A DNA stretch of 64,000 nt. Source: Campylobacteraceae bacterium (GTDB taxonomy: Bacteria > Campylobacterota > Campylobacteria > Campylobacterales > Arcobacteraceae). The DNA is taken from positions 29,109-93,108 of the forward strand of contig JABXII010000024.1 in the NCBI GenBank assembly GCA_013373175.1, written 5' to 3'. The translations under genes were made by a program, and so were the position numbers. Below are positions 37,001 to 45,343 of this stretch, piece after piece. Numbering within the stretch: the stretch's first letter is position 1; each line of letters starts with the position of its first letter. The notes under the pieces were generated by a model. That model was not told the DNA's origin. It searched no databases and was given only the letters and a program-made list of their open reading frames with translations.

Positions 37001-37555
37001 AATAGGAATTTCAGGTGCCACTGCTTTTAAAGCATGAAGTCCAGCTTTTATTTGTAATGGGTCTTGGCAAGTTTCTAGTAAAAATACATCTGTTCCACCA
37101 TCTGCTAAACCTTGTGCCATGATTTTATAGCCTTCAAACATTTCATCATAGCCAATATGTCCCAGACTTGGAAGTTTTGTTCCAGGCCCTATTGAACCTA
37201 ATACAAATCTTGGTTTTTCAGGTGTTGAATATTTTTCACAAGATTTTTTAACAAGTTCTGCACCTAGTCGTGAAAGTTCATATGAAGTTTGTGGAATATC
37301 GTACTCATCTAAAACCCATGGCATAGAACCAAAAGTATTTGTAGTAATAAAGTCAGCTCCAGATGCAGCATAAGCATCATGGATACCTTCTAAAACATGA
37401 GGTGCAGTTAAGTTTAAAAGTTCATTACAACCTTCTAAATTAATACCTTCATGTAACCAGTACTCATCTTTGATGTCTGCTATTTGAAGTTGTGTTCCCA
37501 TAGCTCCATCAATAATTATAACTTTCTCTTCTATTAATTTTTGTATGTCTATCAT
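34088..37555 (-). CDS. metH: Cobalamin-dependent methionine synthase
   Basis: It transfers a methyl group from methyltetrahydrofolate to homocysteine. All modules are present in the 1155 residues. The homocysteine-binding domain comes first, with zinc cysteines in GGCCGTTPEH near 290. The folate-binding domain is at about 330-600, and the B12 cap and binding domain near 640-870 (GDVHDVGKNLVD, with the His that ligates cobalt). The C-terminal reactivation domain has the SAM loop YSPGYAACPD. E. coli MetH has 1227 residues. It should recycle the homocysteine made by LuxS. It is a single gene. Confidence 0.97.
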   Translation of the reverse strand: MIDIQKLIEEKVIIIDGAMGTQLQIADIKDEYWLHEGINLEGCNELLNLTAPHVLEGIHDAYAASGADFITTNTFGSMPWVLDEYDIPQTSYELSRLGAELVKKSCEKYSTPEKPRFVLGSIGPGTKLPSLGHIGYDEMFEGYKIMAQGLADGGTDVFLLETCQDPLQIKAGLHALKAVAPEIPIMVSVTIELSGTMLIGTDAMTIAAIMEPFNILSLGFNCGTGPKQVLKHVKTLSEVCKFPISVHSNAGLPQNRGGQTYYPMQPKEFTELTKEFLDFNGVSFLGGCCGTTPEHIEALVKAVEGIVPKKPSGFLKASLASLFNTVPLKQDPAPLLIGERSNATGSKAFRELLKANDYEGTLSVGQQQVRAGAHVIDVSVGFAGRDETGDMDKVVSLYSQKVSLPLMPDSTQVPALEAALKQIGGRCIINSVNLEDGEEKFDIVCKLAKKFGAALVCLVIDEVGMAKSKKRKLEVAERIYDLCVNRHGFKPDDLVFDMLTFTIGSGDDEYRTAGIETLEAIKEFQLRHPEVGTTLGLSNISFGLDQKARIYLNSIYLDHCVKAGLTSAIVNVKHILPLNKISDEDRKACDDLIFNNQEDGDPLFKFIEHFANVGDMEEQSDEEYQKLAPIDKVKKLLLDGDKDRMLPLVEELRHEVNPEIIVNEWLIDGMKVIGELFGSGQMQLPFVLQSAETMKATVDALNPYLPKEEKASETVLVLGTVKGDVHDVGKNLVDIILSNNGFKVINIGIKADLNDFIIAVKEHKAQAIGMSGLLVKSTAVMKENLEELQKQGIDIPVLLGGAALTKGFVNDYCRSIYDGPIFYCRDAFDGVVSMQRIEEGDLENTALAADLVDEEEVARKEEKEVVINEEDVTLPEAGQFTFPPLWGRVALDNKAIDKDLVFKWINHRVLFRQRWGYKRAKQSKEKFLDHEKNVVEPIYERLKEEFIEKELFDPIAIYAYYPCISKGNKLYIFSEEYAFHSEEEAKNIPPLEKAIKVMQFPRQRKKPHRCIADFFANDRLDVVAFTFASAGLKLSPYEAELYKDSKFTEYYQVHGLGVELAEALAEVLHKQVRLDLDIVPKEGNTLKDVQMKQYIGCRYSPGYAACPDLEQSRDMFDLLKPEEFGIELSETFQIHPEQSTCAIVVPHHKANYYNV

Positions 37556-37678
37556 TTTTTCTCTATTTTCTTTTGATTATGTTGGATTATAATTATTATA
37601 AAAGTAAGATAGTCTATTTAAATTATGGTTAAAAAGTTGTTAAGTAAAAAAAGTAAAAAATAAATGCAACTTAGTTGT

Positions 37679-37704
37679 AAAAAAGTAGAGCAAAGCCCTA
37701 CTTT
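37679..37704 (-). terminator. Terminator after the TonB-dependent receptor gene
   Basis: On the minus strand AAAGTAGGGC pairs with GCTCTACTTT (10 bp, one G-U) around TTT and is followed by a T6 tract. It closes the fecI-fecR-receptor unit and separates it from metH. Confidence 0.75.
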
Positions 37705-37711
37705 ATTGGTT

Positions 37712-40057
37712 TTAGAATTTGTAATTTAGACTTAAACTAAATACTCTTGGTTCACCTGATGATATATGTCCCCATTGTGAAGCACCTTCATAATATGCTT
37801 TATTTGTTACATTATCAATGTCAAACATTACAGTTAAATCATTTTTGTTATATTTAGTTTCATATTTTAATCCCATATCCCATCTTGTCCAAGAAGGAAG
37901 CTTTACTGTAGAACCATCTCTTACATATTGTTCATCACTATAGATTAAATAGTTTCCAAATGATAAACCTTTTACAAAAGGAATATCAACATCTAGTCCT
38001 AAATTTGCTAAAAGTTCAGGAGCTCCTCCTACCTCATCACTTGCATATGTTTGTTCTGTTTCTTTTATTTTTGTTTTCATATATGTTAAAGCAGATGAGA
38101 ATCTAACTCCCTCTATAAGTTCCCCAAAGGCAGAAAACTCAATACCTCTGTGTTGTAATTTCATAGTTGAAGCATATACATTATCTGCTCCTGATTCTCC
38201 TTTTCTTCTTTCCATATCAAATAAAGCTAAAGAATAATCAATATTATTGTGATTATATTTTGCACCAACTTCTACTTGAGTCGTTTTAAATGGTTTTAAT
38301 GATTCACCTTCATTATTACTTCCTGCTGGAGCATTTTGCCCTGCACTTAATCCTTGTGAGTAGTTTGCATATAAACTTAAATCCTCTATTGGTTTATAAA
38401 CAAGTCCTACAAAAGGTGAAAATCTTGAATCATCATAATGACTTGTTTTATCTCCTGAAGTATTGTAGTTTATAGACTCTACATTTTGATATCTTCCACC
38501 AAAAGTAAATCTAATATCTTCTGCTTCGTTTGAAATAGTATCTGAAATAGCAAATGACTCTAAAATTGTATCTGTTCTTTTTTCATCTGGTAAACTTAAA
38601 TGAACTTTTGAAATCTTTGCAGGATTGTAAATATTACTATCATAGTTTGTAGTATCTGTATTTATTCTTGTTTTAACTTTTCCTTCATAAGAAGAAGCAT
38701 CAAAATTGATTTTATGATTTAAACTTCCTGTTTTAAATAAAGTATTTGCTTTTATTCCATAAGTAAATCTTGAAACATCAAATGTTCCTTTACTGAACTT
38801 AGTTTTTACATCACCATTTGAGTTTTGAAGTACTCCACCTTTTTGAAATAATCTATCAACATCAGATTGACCACCACCTAAATAAAAGCCAACTTGAGTA
38901 ACCTCATTTAAAAAGTAATCGAATTTATATAAAGCTAGATTTTCATCTGCTTTTGAATATTCCCAATCTTGTGCAAGATTAAAATCATTATCAGGTGCAC
39001 TAGCTAAATCTACTCCATCAGCTATATACAATCTTCTAAAAGGAGCATCAATATTTTCAAAAGTTGAGATATAGTCTAAACTAGTAATAAAATTATCTCC
39101 TATGTAATCTAGACTTAATGAGCCACTAAAAGATTCACTCTCTAAGTTATCAATTACAGAATCCCCATTGTCATAGGCTAGGTTTACCCTTGCACCAAAC
39201 TGTTTGTCTTTTCCAAATCGTCTAGAAATATCAGTAGCTATTCCTGGTCTTGAATCATTTGTATATCTTAGTTCAATCTCATTTGAGTCTTTGTATGCTC
39301 TTTTTGGAACTAAGTTTATAGCTCCACCTGTATTTCCTTTAGGAGACATTCCAAAAAGAATTGTACTTGGTCCTTTTACTACAGATACAGCTTCAAATAA
39401 ATCAGTAGGTACTTTGTAGTTTGGAGCAACACCATAAACTCCATCAAAAGCATATTCTCCTTGATTCCAATCTCCCATTGGAACACCTCTTAAATAGAAT
39501 GACTCTGCATTATCACCATAGGCTCCTGAACTTCTTACAGAAGAGTCTTGTGTAATTAAATCGCTTAATTGTCTAGCTTGGTTATTTTTAATACTATCTT
39601 TAGTAAAAGTAACCACTGACATGGGAACATCTTTTATATTTGATTCACCAAATAAACCTAAGTGTGCATCACTTGAAAAGTTTTTATTTGCCATCTTATT
39701 TTGTAGGCTTTCAGTTACATTTACTTCACCTAAATTATCAGACTCTGTTGAAGAGTTATTACTCTTTTTTTCTTTGATAATAATTGTATTTTTATTTAAT
39801 ACTGCTTCTAAACCCGTACCTGCTAAAAGTTCTTCTAATGCTTTTTCTAACTCACTTATATTTTCAATATCATTTACTTTTTTTGATTCTAAAAGTTTAT
39901 CCTTTGCAATATATGACAACTTAGATTTTTTTGATATAATTTCTAATGCCTCTTTTAAAGTTTTATCTTTTATTGTGTATGACTCTTGGGCAAAAAGATT
40001 TACACTTAAAAGTAAAGCTAAACTTGGGGCAACTAACGAACTTTTTAATAGCTTCAT
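37712..40057 (-). CDS. TonB-dependent ferric-siderophore receptor with STN signalling domain
   Basis: This 781-residue outer-membrane receptor has a signal peptide (MKLLKSSLVAPSLALLLSVNLFA). A secretin/TonB N-terminal (STN) domain follows at about 25-100. The plug is at about 130-260 (SVVTFTKDSIKNNQARQLSDLI, FYLRGVP). A long beta-barrel ends in the outer-membrane signature FSLSLNYKF. The STN domain is the part that talks to a FecR-type protein in the periplasm, and such a gene lies directly upstream. The ligand is probably a ferric chelate of the hydroxamate or citrate type; this cannot be read from sequence. Confidence 0.94.
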   Translation of the reverse strand: MKLLKSSLVAPSLALLLSVNLFAQESYTIKDKTLKEALEIISKKSKLSYIAKDKLLESKKVNDIENISELEKALEELLAGTGLEAVLNKNTIIIKEKKSNNSSTESDNLGEVNVTESLQNKMANKNFSSDAHLGLFGESNIKDVPMSVVTFTKDSIKNNQARQLSDLITQDSSVRSSGAYGDNAESFYLRGVPMGDWNQGEYAFDGVYGVAPNYKVPTDLFEAVSVVKGPSTILFGMSPKGNTGGAINLVPKRAYKDSNEIELRYTNDSRPGIATDISRRFGKDKQFGARVNLAYDNGDSVIDNLESESFSGSLSLDYIGDNFITSLDYISTFENIDAPFRRLYIADGVDLASAPDNDFNLAQDWEYSKADENLALYKFDYFLNEVTQVGFYLGGGQSDVDRLFQKGGVLQNSNGDVKTKFSKGTFDVSRFTYGIKANTLFKTGSLNHKINFDASSYEGKVKTRINTDTTNYDSNIYNPAKISKVHLSLPDEKRTDTILESFAISDTISNEAEDIRFTFGGRYQNVESINYNTSGDKTSHYDDSRFSPFVGLVYKPIEDLSLYANYSQGLSAGQNAPAGSNNEGESLKPFKTTQVEVGAKYNHNNIDYSLALFDMERRKGESGADNVYASTMKLQHRGIEFSAFGELIEGVRFSSALTYMKTKIKETEQTYASDEVGGAPELLANLGLDVDIPFVKGLSFGNYLIYSDEQYVRDGSTVKLPSWTRWDMGLKYETKYNKNDLTVMFDIDNVTNKAYYEGASQWGHISSGEPRVFSLSLNYKF

Positions 40058-40084
40058 TTTTTTCCTTTTCTTTATTTATGATTT

Positions 40085-40099
40085 TGAGAACTATTATCT
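40085..40099 (-). promoter_or_regulatory. Possible Fur box before the receptor gene
   Basis: TGAGAAC-T-ATTATCT is a degenerate 7-1-7 palindrome resembling TGATAAT-N-ATTATCA (11 of 14 positions). It lies about 30 bp upstream of the receptor start. It could give the receptor separate iron control. Confidence 0.45.
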
Positions 40100-40145
40100 C
40101 TAATACATTAAACGAATAAAGATTGAAAAACGGACAGAATATTTT

Positions 40146-41102
40146 TTATTTTTTTGATATTTTTAAAACTTCTTCTTTTTCATTAACTTCAAGGGAATAC
40201 AAAAGCTTTATAGAATCAATGAAATCATTAAAATGTTTTGTGGAAAATTTACCTGAAATTTTTAATTGAGATACTTCGTAAGAGTCAAACTCTATTTTTT
40301 TGTTAACATATCTTTGGAAAAAAGATGTTGCATCTTTTAAAGAATCATTTTCTAAATATATAAAATCATTCTTCCAACTGGCTATTTGTGTTAAATCTGT
40401 TTTCTTAAAGCCTAAAATATTTCCTTTATTATCTAAAGAAAAACTTTCTGCTTTTCTTAGTTGAATTAAATCTTTTTTCTTTTTAGAATCAGATATATAA
40501 CTTACTTTTACTACTCCACTAAGAACTTTTACACTTACCTTATCACTTAAGTTTACTACCTCAAACTTTGTTCCTAAAACCTCTATTTGAGCATTTTTCA
40601 TCTTAATAATAAATGGTCTGTTTTTATCTTTTGCAACAGAAAACAAAGCTTTACCTTCATGAAAGTTTACCACTCTTTTATTTTTAAAATATTCAACTTT
40701 TAATTTTGATTTTATATCTAAATCTATTAAAGAGTTATCCTCTAATGCAATGTTTAACATTTTCTCATTTTTACTAATAAACTCTTTTGAAAACAGTGCT
40801 TTATTTTTATTGTGTTCCAAAAGAAAAACACATACAAAAAGTAATGCTATTATTGAAGCTACAAAGTATTTACTCTTTTGAAAGATATTTGATTTATTTG
40901 TATTATCAAGGCATTCATCAAAAAACTCTTCATCTAGATTTTTACAGTCAAAAAGAAGTTTTTTATTTTCATTATATGATTTTTCATGGCTTTTATTTTC
41001 TAACCATTTTTTTAAATCACTTTCTTCTTTTAGACTCAAGTCTTCTTGCTCTTTTATTATCCAAGCTATTGCTTTTTTATCTATCTCTTCAAATAAATCC
41101 AT
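40146..41102 (-). CDS. FecR-type anti-sigma / signal-transducing protein
   Basis: The 318-residue protein has a cytoplasmic N-terminal DUF4880-like part (KAIAWIIKEQEDLSLKEESDLKKWL). One transmembrane helix follows at about 80-97 (VASIIALLFVCVFLLEH), then a periplasmic FecR domain (RPFIIKMKNAQIEVLGTKFEVV). Its C-terminal part (residues about 255-318) is STN-like. It should hold the FecI-type sigma factor until the receptor signals ligand. Its start overlaps the sigma-factor stop by one base. Confidence 0.9.
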   Translation of the reverse strand: MDLFEEIDKKAIAWIIKEQEDLSLKEESDLKKWLENKSHEKSYNENKKLLFDCKNLDEEFFDECLDNTNKSNIFQKSKYFVASIIALLFVCVFLLEHNKNKALFSKEFISKNEKMLNIALEDNSLIDLDIKSKLKVEYFKNKRVVNFHEGKALFSVAKDKNRPFIIKMKNAQIEVLGTKFEVVNLSDKVSVKVLSGVVKVSYISDSKKKKDLIQLRKAESFSLDNKGNILGFKKTDLTQIASWKNDFIYLENDSLKDATSFFQRYVNKKIEFDSYEVSQLKISGKFSTKHFNDFIDSIKLLYSLEVNEKEEVLKISKK

Positions 41103-41575
41103 TAGTACTCTTTCTTCATCTGTTCTTTTATTTTCATTGTTGCTCTTGTAATGTTTTTTTCAACGGCATTTACACTTATTCCCATAATCAGGGAAATCTC
41201 TTTTCGAGTAAGTCCTTTATAAACATGTAAAACAAAAGCTTGTTTATTTCTCTTTGAAAGAGCACTAATACATTTTTTTAATTTTTGTTCTCTTTTTTCA
41301 TCACTTAAAATTTCATCTGGACATTCTGTTTTAGGAATTGAGTATTGTTCTTCTTCAAAACTTGTATAAGATATTTTTTTGTTTTTTCTTGCCTTATCAA
41401 TAACAAGACTGTGTGCTATTTTATATAGATATGCTTTTTGAATAGTAATGTTTTCTGATTTTTTATCTATTTCTAAAGCTTTAGCATAGGTTTCTTGAGT
41501 AAGGTCCTTTGCTAAATCTTTATCTTTTGTAAGTCTTAGTAAGTAGTAAGAGATTTCTTTATAATACTCTAACAT
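41102..41575 (-). CDS. FecI-type ECF sigma factor
   Basis: The 157-residue protein has sigma region 2 (LAKDLTQETYAKAL, KAYLYKIAHSLVIDKARKNK). Region 4 with its helix-turn-helix follows (LSKRNKQAFVLHVYKGLTRKEISLIMGIS VNAVEKNI). It lacks other domains, as expected for an ECF factor. With the FecR-type and STN-receptor genes right behind it, it should direct transcription of the receptor when the ligand is bound. It starts 21 bp after the exported-protein gene. Confidence 0.92.
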   Translation of the reverse strand: MLEYYKEISYYLLRLTKDKDLAKDLTQETYAKALEIDKKSENITIQKAYLYKIAHSLVIDKARKNKKISYTSFEEEQYSIPKTECPDEILSDEKREQKLKKCISALSKRNKQAFVLHVYKGLTRKEISLIMGISVNAVEKNITRATMKIKEQMKKEY

Positions 41576-41596
41576 GCAAACTCTTTAATCTATTGC

Positions 41597-42361
41597 TTAC
41601 TCTTTTATATCAAAAGTTAATGTGGCAACATTTATCTCTTCGTCACATTTTGTATTATCTTTTAACTCTTTTTTTACTTGAACTTTTACTAACCATTTCC
41701 CTGCTTTAAGTGGTAATATTTCTGTAACACCTCTTAAGTCAGTTCTTCCATAATAAGCATATTTACCTTTTAAATAACCATCTAAAGTAGCTTTAACAAC
41801 TGATACTTTTAAAGGTCTATTTTTAAATAAAACTTTTACTTTAAATGGCTCACCTACTTTATAATCTTTTGGGTTAGATAAAGGAACTATTTCTAGTTTA
41901 TGTCCTATAGGTTTTGTAATAATATCACTATGTTTATTTCCTATAGAGAAGATATTTTTAGCTTCAAGTTGTGTTTTTTCACAATGTCTAGCTTTTGTTT
42001 CTATCTCATCTTTTGTTTTACCTTGATACCATTTAAAGTTTTCATCTTTTGTCCAATAAGTTGGTTTATAAACTCCTGATAAAACATAAGAACCCTCTTC
42101 AAGTTTTTCATTTGATTCATAATTATAGTTAATAGCTGAACTTTTTTTTAGTTCAATAGTTTGTTTTTCACCTGTTATCTTTAGAGGTTCAAAAAGACCT
42201 AATCTGTCCTCTGGTATTTTTTCAAGTTTTGGAAAGTCATGACCATATCCAATGTTAAAAGAAAGTTTGCCATCATTTTGAGAATCTACCCAATACTCAT
42301 GAGCACTTAAATTTGTTATTGCAAGAAATGCAAACCCCATTAGAATTTTTTTAATATTCAT
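41597..42361 (-). CDS. Exported DUF4198-like protein of the iron-uptake unit
   Basis: The 254-residue protein has a signal peptide (MNIKKILMGFAFLAITNLSA) followed at once by HEYWV, the usual mature N-terminus of DUF4198-type periplasmic proteins. Its all-beta C-terminal half contains VGEPFKVKVLFKNRPLKVSVVKA and TEILPLKAGKWLVKVQ. Members are often next to metal-uptake genes and are thought to help metal or heme transport, but no activity is settled. It is the first gene of the unit and carries the better Fur box upstream. Two cysteines occur (HCEKT and KCDEE). Confidence 0.8.
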   Translation of the reverse strand: MNIKKILMGFAFLAITNLSAHEYWVDSQNDGKLSFNIGYGHDFPKLEKIPEDRLGLFEPLKITGEKQTIELKKSSAINYNYESNEKLEEGSYVLSGVYKPTYWTKDENFKWYQGKTKDEIETKARHCEKTQLEAKNIFSIGNKHSDIITKPIGHKLEIVPLSNPKDYKVGEPFKVKVLFKNRPLKVSVVKATLDGYLKGKYAYYGRTDLRGVTEILPLKAGKWLVKVQVKKELKDNTKCDEEINVATLTFDIKE

Positions 42362-42374
42362 AATCTACCTTTAT

Positions 42375-42389
42375 TGATAATAATTTTCA
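42375..42389 (-). promoter_or_regulatory. Fur box before the DUF4198-fecI-fecR-receptor unit
   Basis: TGATAAT-A-ATTTTCA is a 7-1-7 palindrome that matches TGATAAT-N-ATTATCA at 13 of 14 positions. It lies 13 bp upstream of the start codon of the first gene. Iron-bound Fur would repress the whole unit. Confidence 0.7.
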
Positions 42390-42448
42390 TAATTGTAGTT
42401 ATTTAATATTAAAAATTTTATTAAATGTATGGGGTTTATTGTAAAATC

Positions 42449-43048
42449 TTAATTATCTGAAAGTAAAACTCTTATAACACTAGCTTCACCTTGATGACCT
42501 TTTCCCTCATCTAAAATAGTAATTTGCTCTTTTACCTCTGCATCACAAAAAGCATAATGATTTTTAAAATCTTCTACTTTGTATAAAAGTTTTTCATCCT
42601 TTGGTCCACCACTTGAAAAATTTAATTGATTTACAGAGAAAAACTCACCCACAAATAAACCTTCAGACTCTAATGACTCATCAATATTTTCAAATAGTCT
42701 TGCTCTATCTTTTTCATACATATGTAAATATGAAGCAACTATTACATCATATTTTTCATCTGCTTCCCAATTATTTAAATCAATACAAATAGTCTTGATA
42801 TTTAAGCCTTCTTCTTTTGCTCTTTGTTCTAACTTTTTAAGACCTACATCAGAAGCATCAATAGCAGTTACTTCAAAACCTTTTTTAGCTAAAAAGATTG
42901 CATTTCTACCTTCACCCTCACCTAAGCATAAAACTTTTGCACTTCTTTTGAAAAGTTTTACTTTACTTGCTATAAAACTATTTGGTTTTACTCCATAAAG
43001 ATATCCATCTCTTGAAAATTTACTGTTCCAAAACTCTTGTTGAGACAT
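42449..43048 (-). CDS. Class I SAM-dependent methyltransferase (TehB-like)
   Basis: The 199-residue protein begins FWNSKFSRDGYLYGVKPN, typical of TehB/thiol-methyltransferase-like proteins. The SAM motif is VLCLGEGEGRNAIFLAKKGFEVTAID, and the acidic loop DLNNWEADEKYDVIVASYLH. TehB members methylate metalloids or small thiols. The substrate is not known here. It is a single gene. Confidence 0.85.
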   Translation of the reverse strand: MSQQEFWNSKFSRDGYLYGVKPNSFIASKVKLFKRSAKVLCLGEGEGRNAIFLAKKGFEVTAIDASDVGLKKLEQRAKEEGLNIKTICIDLNNWEADEKYDVIVASYLHMYEKDRARLFENIDESLESEGLFVGEFFSVNQLNFSSGGPKDEKLLYKVEDFKNHYAFCDAEVKEQITILDEGKGHQGEASVIRVLLSDN

Positions 43049-43222
43049 ATAATATTACCTTTTATTTTTTATTTGGATGATAGCAAATTAAAAAGAAATT
43101 CTTCTTAAAAAAACTCCATGTTAAATTCACATTAGTTTAATATAATTAATAGTTCTAAAGGTAAAAACAATCATTCACTTTAATTTAAAGCAAGCTTGGA
43201 TAAACTATCAGACAAAAATCAA

Positions 43223-43247
43223 AAAGTAAATTGAAAACAATTACTTT
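43223..43247 (+). promoter_or_regulatory. Hairpin in the ilvE leader
   Basis: AAAGTAAATTG pairs with CAATTACTTT around AAAA, with one bulged A. It ends 18 nt before the ATG and just ahead of the AGGGATGG ribosome-binding site, where it could affect ilvE translation. The remaining gap from 43049 is AT-rich and otherwise featureless. Confidence 0.35.
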
Positions 43248-43265
43248 ATTTATAGGGATGGATAA

Positions 43266-44186
43266 ATGACAGAAGCAAAATACATCTGGATGGATGGAAA
43301 ATTTGTTGACTGGCATGAAGCAAAAGTTCATGTTTTAAGTCACACATTGCATTATGGGAATGGTGCAATTGAAGGTACTAAAGCTTATAAAACACATGAT
43401 GGAAGATGTGCAATTTTCAAATTAAAAGAGCACACTAAAAGATTAATTAATTCAGCTAAAATGACTCTTATCGATGTTCCTTTTTCAGCAGACGAATTAA
43501 ACGATGCTCAAGTTGAATTATTACAAAAAAATGAATTATTTGAGGGAGCATACATCAGACCGCTAGTATATCTAGGTTACGGTGTTATGGGATTATATCA
43601 TAAAGATGCACCTGTAAATGTTTCTATTTCTGCTTGGGAATGGGGAGCATACTTAGGTGAAGAGGGAATGAAAAAAGGTGTAAGAGTTAAAATTGCATCT
43701 ATGACAAGAAACCCTAATACTTCAGGTATGGGAAAAGCAAAAGCAGTTGCTAACTACTTAAACTCTCAAATGGCAAAATTTGAAGCAGTTGAAGCTGGTT
43801 ATGATGAAGCTTTATTAAGAGATGACCAAGGTTATATTGCTGAAGCGTCTGGTGCTTGCTTCTTTATCGTAAGAGATGGTGTTATTATTACTCCTCCAAA
43901 TGACAACTCATTAGAGTCTATCACTCAAGCTACAGTTATTGATATAGCTGAAGATTTAGGATATACAGTTGTTAGAAGAAGACTTACAAGAGAAGAAGTT
44001 TATATTGCTGATGAAGCATTCTTTACTGGGACTGCTGTTGAAGTAACTCCTATTAGAGAGATTGATTGTAGAGTTATTGGAGCTGGTGAGAGAGGTCCAA
44101 TTACTGAAGCCTTACAGACTGCTTATTTTGACGTAGTTCAAGGTAAGAATGAAAAGTATGAAAAGTATTTAACTTATATTAACTAA
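43266..44186 (+). CDS. ilvE: Branched-chain amino acid aminotransferase
   Basis: It makes the last PLP-dependent step of Ile, Leu and Val synthesis. The 306-residue fold-type IV enzyme begins KYIWMDGKFVDWHEAKVHVLSHTLHYG. It has RPLVYLGYG, the catalytic Lys in MGKAKAVANYLNSQMAK, and the PLP Glu/phosphate loop in EASGACFFIVRDG. The length is standard. Confidence 0.96.
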   Translation: MTEAKYIWMDGKFVDWHEAKVHVLSHTLHYGNGAIEGTKAYKTHDGRCAIFKLKEHTKRLINSAKMTLIDVPFSADELNDAQVELLQKNELFEGAYIRPLVYLGYGVMGLYHKDAPVNVSISAWEWGAYLGEEGMKKGVRVKIASMTRNPNTSGMGKAKAVANYLNSQMAKFEAVEAGYDEALLRDDQGYIAEASGACFFIVRDGVIITPPNDNSLESITQATVIDIAEDLGYTVVRRRLTREEVYIADEAFFTGTAVEVTPIREIDCRVIGAGERGPITEALQTAYFDVVQGKNEKYEKYLTYIN

Positions 44187-44204
44187 AACAAAAAAGGGTA
44201 ATTT

Positions 44205-45293
44205 ATGCCAATAGACAACGACTATTTTAAGAATAGACAACAACAAAACAAGGGTAACAACTCTAATAACGGTGGAGGTGGTAACTACCAACCTCCTTTT
44301 GAGCCACCTGAGTTTTTTAAAAACTTCGGCAAGAAAGCTGGGATAATTTATGCAATTATCATCATCTTAGCTGCTTTATTTATCTTTAAACCATTCGTAA
44401 TCATTGAATCTGGTCAAGTAGGTATCAAAGTTACAACAGGTAAATATGAAGATAGACCTTTAAATCCTGGTTTCCACTTATATATTCCAGTATTCCAAAA
44501 GGTTATTGTAGTTGATACAAAAGTAAGACTTATTAACTATGCTTCAGTGGAAACTAGTGGTAGTGGTGGTTTTGACCAAAGTATTAAATTAAACCCTGCT
44601 ATTAATATTCTTGATGCAAGAGGGTTACCAGTTTCAATTGAATTAACAGTTCAATATAGACTTACAGCTTCAGGAGCACCAGTTACTATTGCAACTTGGG
44701 GTCCAGGATGGGAAGATAAAATCGTTAACCCAGTTGTTAGAAACATAGTAAGAAATGTTGTTGGTGGATTTAACGCAGAAGAATTACCAACTAGAAGAAA
44801 TGAAATTGCAACTATGATTGAAAATGGAATTAGAACAGAAATTGAGTCTTTAGAAGGAACTCCTGTATCAGTTGAGTCTGTACAATTAAGAGAGATAGTT
44901 CTTCCTCAAAAAATTAAAGACCAAATTGAAAGAGTTCAAATAGCAAACCAAGAAGCTCAAAGAGTTAGATACGAAGTTCAAAGAGCTAAACAAGAAGCTG
45001 AGAAAAAAGCTGCACTTGCAAAAGGTGAGGCTGACAAAAATAGAATTGAAGCACAAGGTAGAGCTGATGCTGTAACTATTGAAGCAAAAGCACAAGCAGC
45101 TGCAAATAAATCAATTGCAAGCTCACTTACTCCTAAGTTACTTCAAATGCAACAAATTCAAGTTCAAGGTAAATTTAACGAAGCTCTTAGAGAAAACAAA
45201 GATGCTAAGATTTTCTTAACACCTGGTGGTTCAACTCCAAATATCTGGGTTGACACTAAAAACAAATCAAGAGACACTGCAATTAACCAATAA
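44205..45293 (+). CDS. Prohibitin/HflK-type SPFH membrane protein
   Basis: The 362-residue protein has a Gly/Asn-rich N-terminus (GNNSNNGGGGNYQPP). One transmembrane helix follows (IIYAIIIILAALFIF, about 50-65). The SPFH domain is next (IIESGQVGIKVTTGKYEDRPLNPGFHLYIP), then a long Ala/Glu/Lys coiled coil (about 245-310). Prohibitins form rings in the membrane that scaffold proteases such as FtsH. It starts 18 bp after ilvE, so the two share a transcript, but their roles are unrelated. Confidence 0.9.
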   Translation: MPIDNDYFKNRQQQNKGNNSNNGGGGNYQPPFEPPEFFKNFGKKAGIIYAIIIILAALFIFKPFVIIESGQVGIKVTTGKYEDRPLNPGFHLYIPVFQKVIVVDTKVRLINYASVETSGSGGFDQSIKLNPAINILDARGLPVSIELTVQYRLTASGAPVTIATWGPGWEDKIVNPVVRNIVRNVVGGFNAEELPTRRNEIATMIENGIRTEIESLEGTPVSVESVQLREIVLPQKIKDQIERVQIANQEAQRVRYEVQRAKQEAEKKAALAKGEADKNRIEAQGRADAVTIEAKAQAAANKSIASSLTPKLLQMQQIQVQGKFNEALRENKDAKIFLTPGGSTPNIWVDTKNKSRDTAINQ

Positions 45294-45320
45294 TATTAAG
45301 AGGAATTTTTCCTCTTAATA
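45294..45320 (+). terminator. Hairpin between the SPFH gene and hisIE
   Basis: TATTAAGAGGAA pairs with TTCCTCTTAATA (12 bp) around TTT, right after the SPFH stop. No T tract follows, so it may be a partial terminator or an mRNA-end stabiliser. Confidence 0.5.
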
Positions 45321-45343
45321 AATTTACTATCACGGATTTTTAA

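Noticed and set aside
39621-40103. 160-aa plus-strand ORF opposite the TonB-dependent receptor
   Set aside because: It mirrors the receptor gene and is rich in Phe/Ser, as expected for antisense of an AT-rich gene.
40787-41230. 147-aa plus-strand ORF opposite fecR/fecI
   Set aside because: Shadow frame across two well-supported genes; repetitive Leu/Phe content.
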